Below are positions 63,819 to 64,000 of a DNA stretch of 64,000 nucleotides, piece by piece. This DNA is from Lachnospiraceae bacterium (GTDB lineage: Bacteria > Bacillota > Clostridia > Lachnospirales > Lachnospiraceae), in contig JAFTWC010000006.1 of the NCBI GenBank assembly GCA_017465475.1, positions 1 through 64,000 of the forward strand, in the 5' to 3' direction. Every line of letters begins with the position of its first letter. The stretch's first letter is position 1. The notes beneath the pieces are model-generated. The model searched no databases. It was not told where the DNA came from and saw only the letters and a program-made list of their open reading frames with translations. The position numbers were made by a program, and so were the translations under genes.

Positions 63819-64000
63819 CACTCACCACAACAACTCAATTTCGAAAAGACTATAAACTAGCCAAAAAGCGTGGTTACGACATGTCTCTTCTTGAAACTGT
63901 TTTGCAGCAGCTTTTAGATTGCAAACCGCTGGAAGAAAAACACCGTGACCACGCATTGACAGGCAACTATTTAGGGTTCCGTGAATGTCATATTCAACCA
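63812..64000 (+). CDS. YafQ-family mRNA interferase toxin, partial at window end
   Basis: Starts at ATG 63812 inside the end of the antitoxin gene (ATGCTAA overlap) and is open to the window edge; 63 residues are visible (LTTTTQFRKDYKLAKKRGYDM ... DHALTGNYLGFRECHIQP). The phrase DHALTGNYLGFRECHI is typical of YafQ/RelE-like ribosome-dependent RNases. The catalytic His near the end lies outside the window. Confidence 0.9.
   Translation, partial: MLTLTTTTQFRKDYKLAKKRGYDMSLLETVLQQLLDCKPLEEKHRDHALTGNYLGFRECHIQP

Overview
The window looks like a chromosomal segment of a low-to-moderate GC, Gram-positive anaerobe of the Clostridia, most likely Lachnospiraceae (a plant-fibre-degrading gut or rumen bacterium). 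The signs are strong GGAGG ribosome binding sites, many lipoproteins with a LAAC-type lipobox, Rho-independent terminators on most operons, a leuS T-box, a tetrahydrofolate riboswitch on folT-folC, PduL-type phosphotransacylase plus AckA for acetate formation, a giant acyl-CoA dehydratase activase-like protein, and a large xylan locus. The taxonomic call is inference from gene content; no rRNA or tRNA gene is present.

Layout. 1-4.1 kb: two ECF sigma factor/membrane anti-sigma modules around a metallophosphoesterase and two small membrane proteins, one carrying the signature of Na+-pumping decarboxylase beta subunits. 4.2-9.3 kb: metG (with degenerate signatures) and leuS with its T-box leader. 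9.3-15.1 kb: membrane proteins of unknown role, a GntR regulator with a clear operator, and a short-chain dehydrogenase. 15.2-20.4 kb: a double-domain cytosolic esterase, phosphoglucomutase and PduL; a long imperfect hairpin element lies at 19.5-19.8 kb. 20.6-26.5 kb: an HtrA protease, a frameshifted pheA, a DUF5050-like protein, and folT-folC under a THF riboswitch. 27-37 kb: the xylan locus (GH10 xylanase, three paralogous GH43 enzymes, a GH43 beta-xylosidase-like enzyme, an AraC regulator, a GH8 exo-oligoxylanase). 37-47.4 kb: YfcE, QueA, SpoIID-like and LysM proteins, the 1409-residue activase-like protein, and a CcdA/TlpA pair. 47.4-52.2 kb: an LplABC-type sugar importer with a divergent AraC regulator. 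52.3-57.9 kb: a TPR regulator, an ADP-ribosyltransferase-like protein divergent from an orphan HicB, a second long hairpin element, ung, and rho with a 12-residue repeat insert. 57.6-64 kb: a PQ-loop-like protein with a divergent LysR, rpmF/DUF177, ackA, lysA, a P-loop kinase, and a RelB/YafQ toxin-antitoxin pair cut by the window end.

How it fits together. Lipoprotein GH10 and GH43 enzymes would trim arabinoxylan at the cell surface. The LplABC-type importer is a candidate for taking up the oligosaccharides. The cytosolic GH43, GH8 and tandem esterase could finish debranching and hydrolysis inside the cell. The sugars would pass to central metabolism (phosphoglucomutase) and end as acetate through PduL and AckA. 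A perfect match to the catabolite control (cre) consensus lies upstream of the ackA promoter, so carbon excess probably activates acetate overflow.

The most unusual items are the two related ~260-295 bp long-hairpin elements with conserved ends, the repeat-rich Rho, the small decarboxylase-signature membrane protein, the MetRS with degenerate signature motifs, the pheA frameshift in an A6 run, and the HicB/ART-like divergent pair. I did not find a convincing entirely new multi-gene system.
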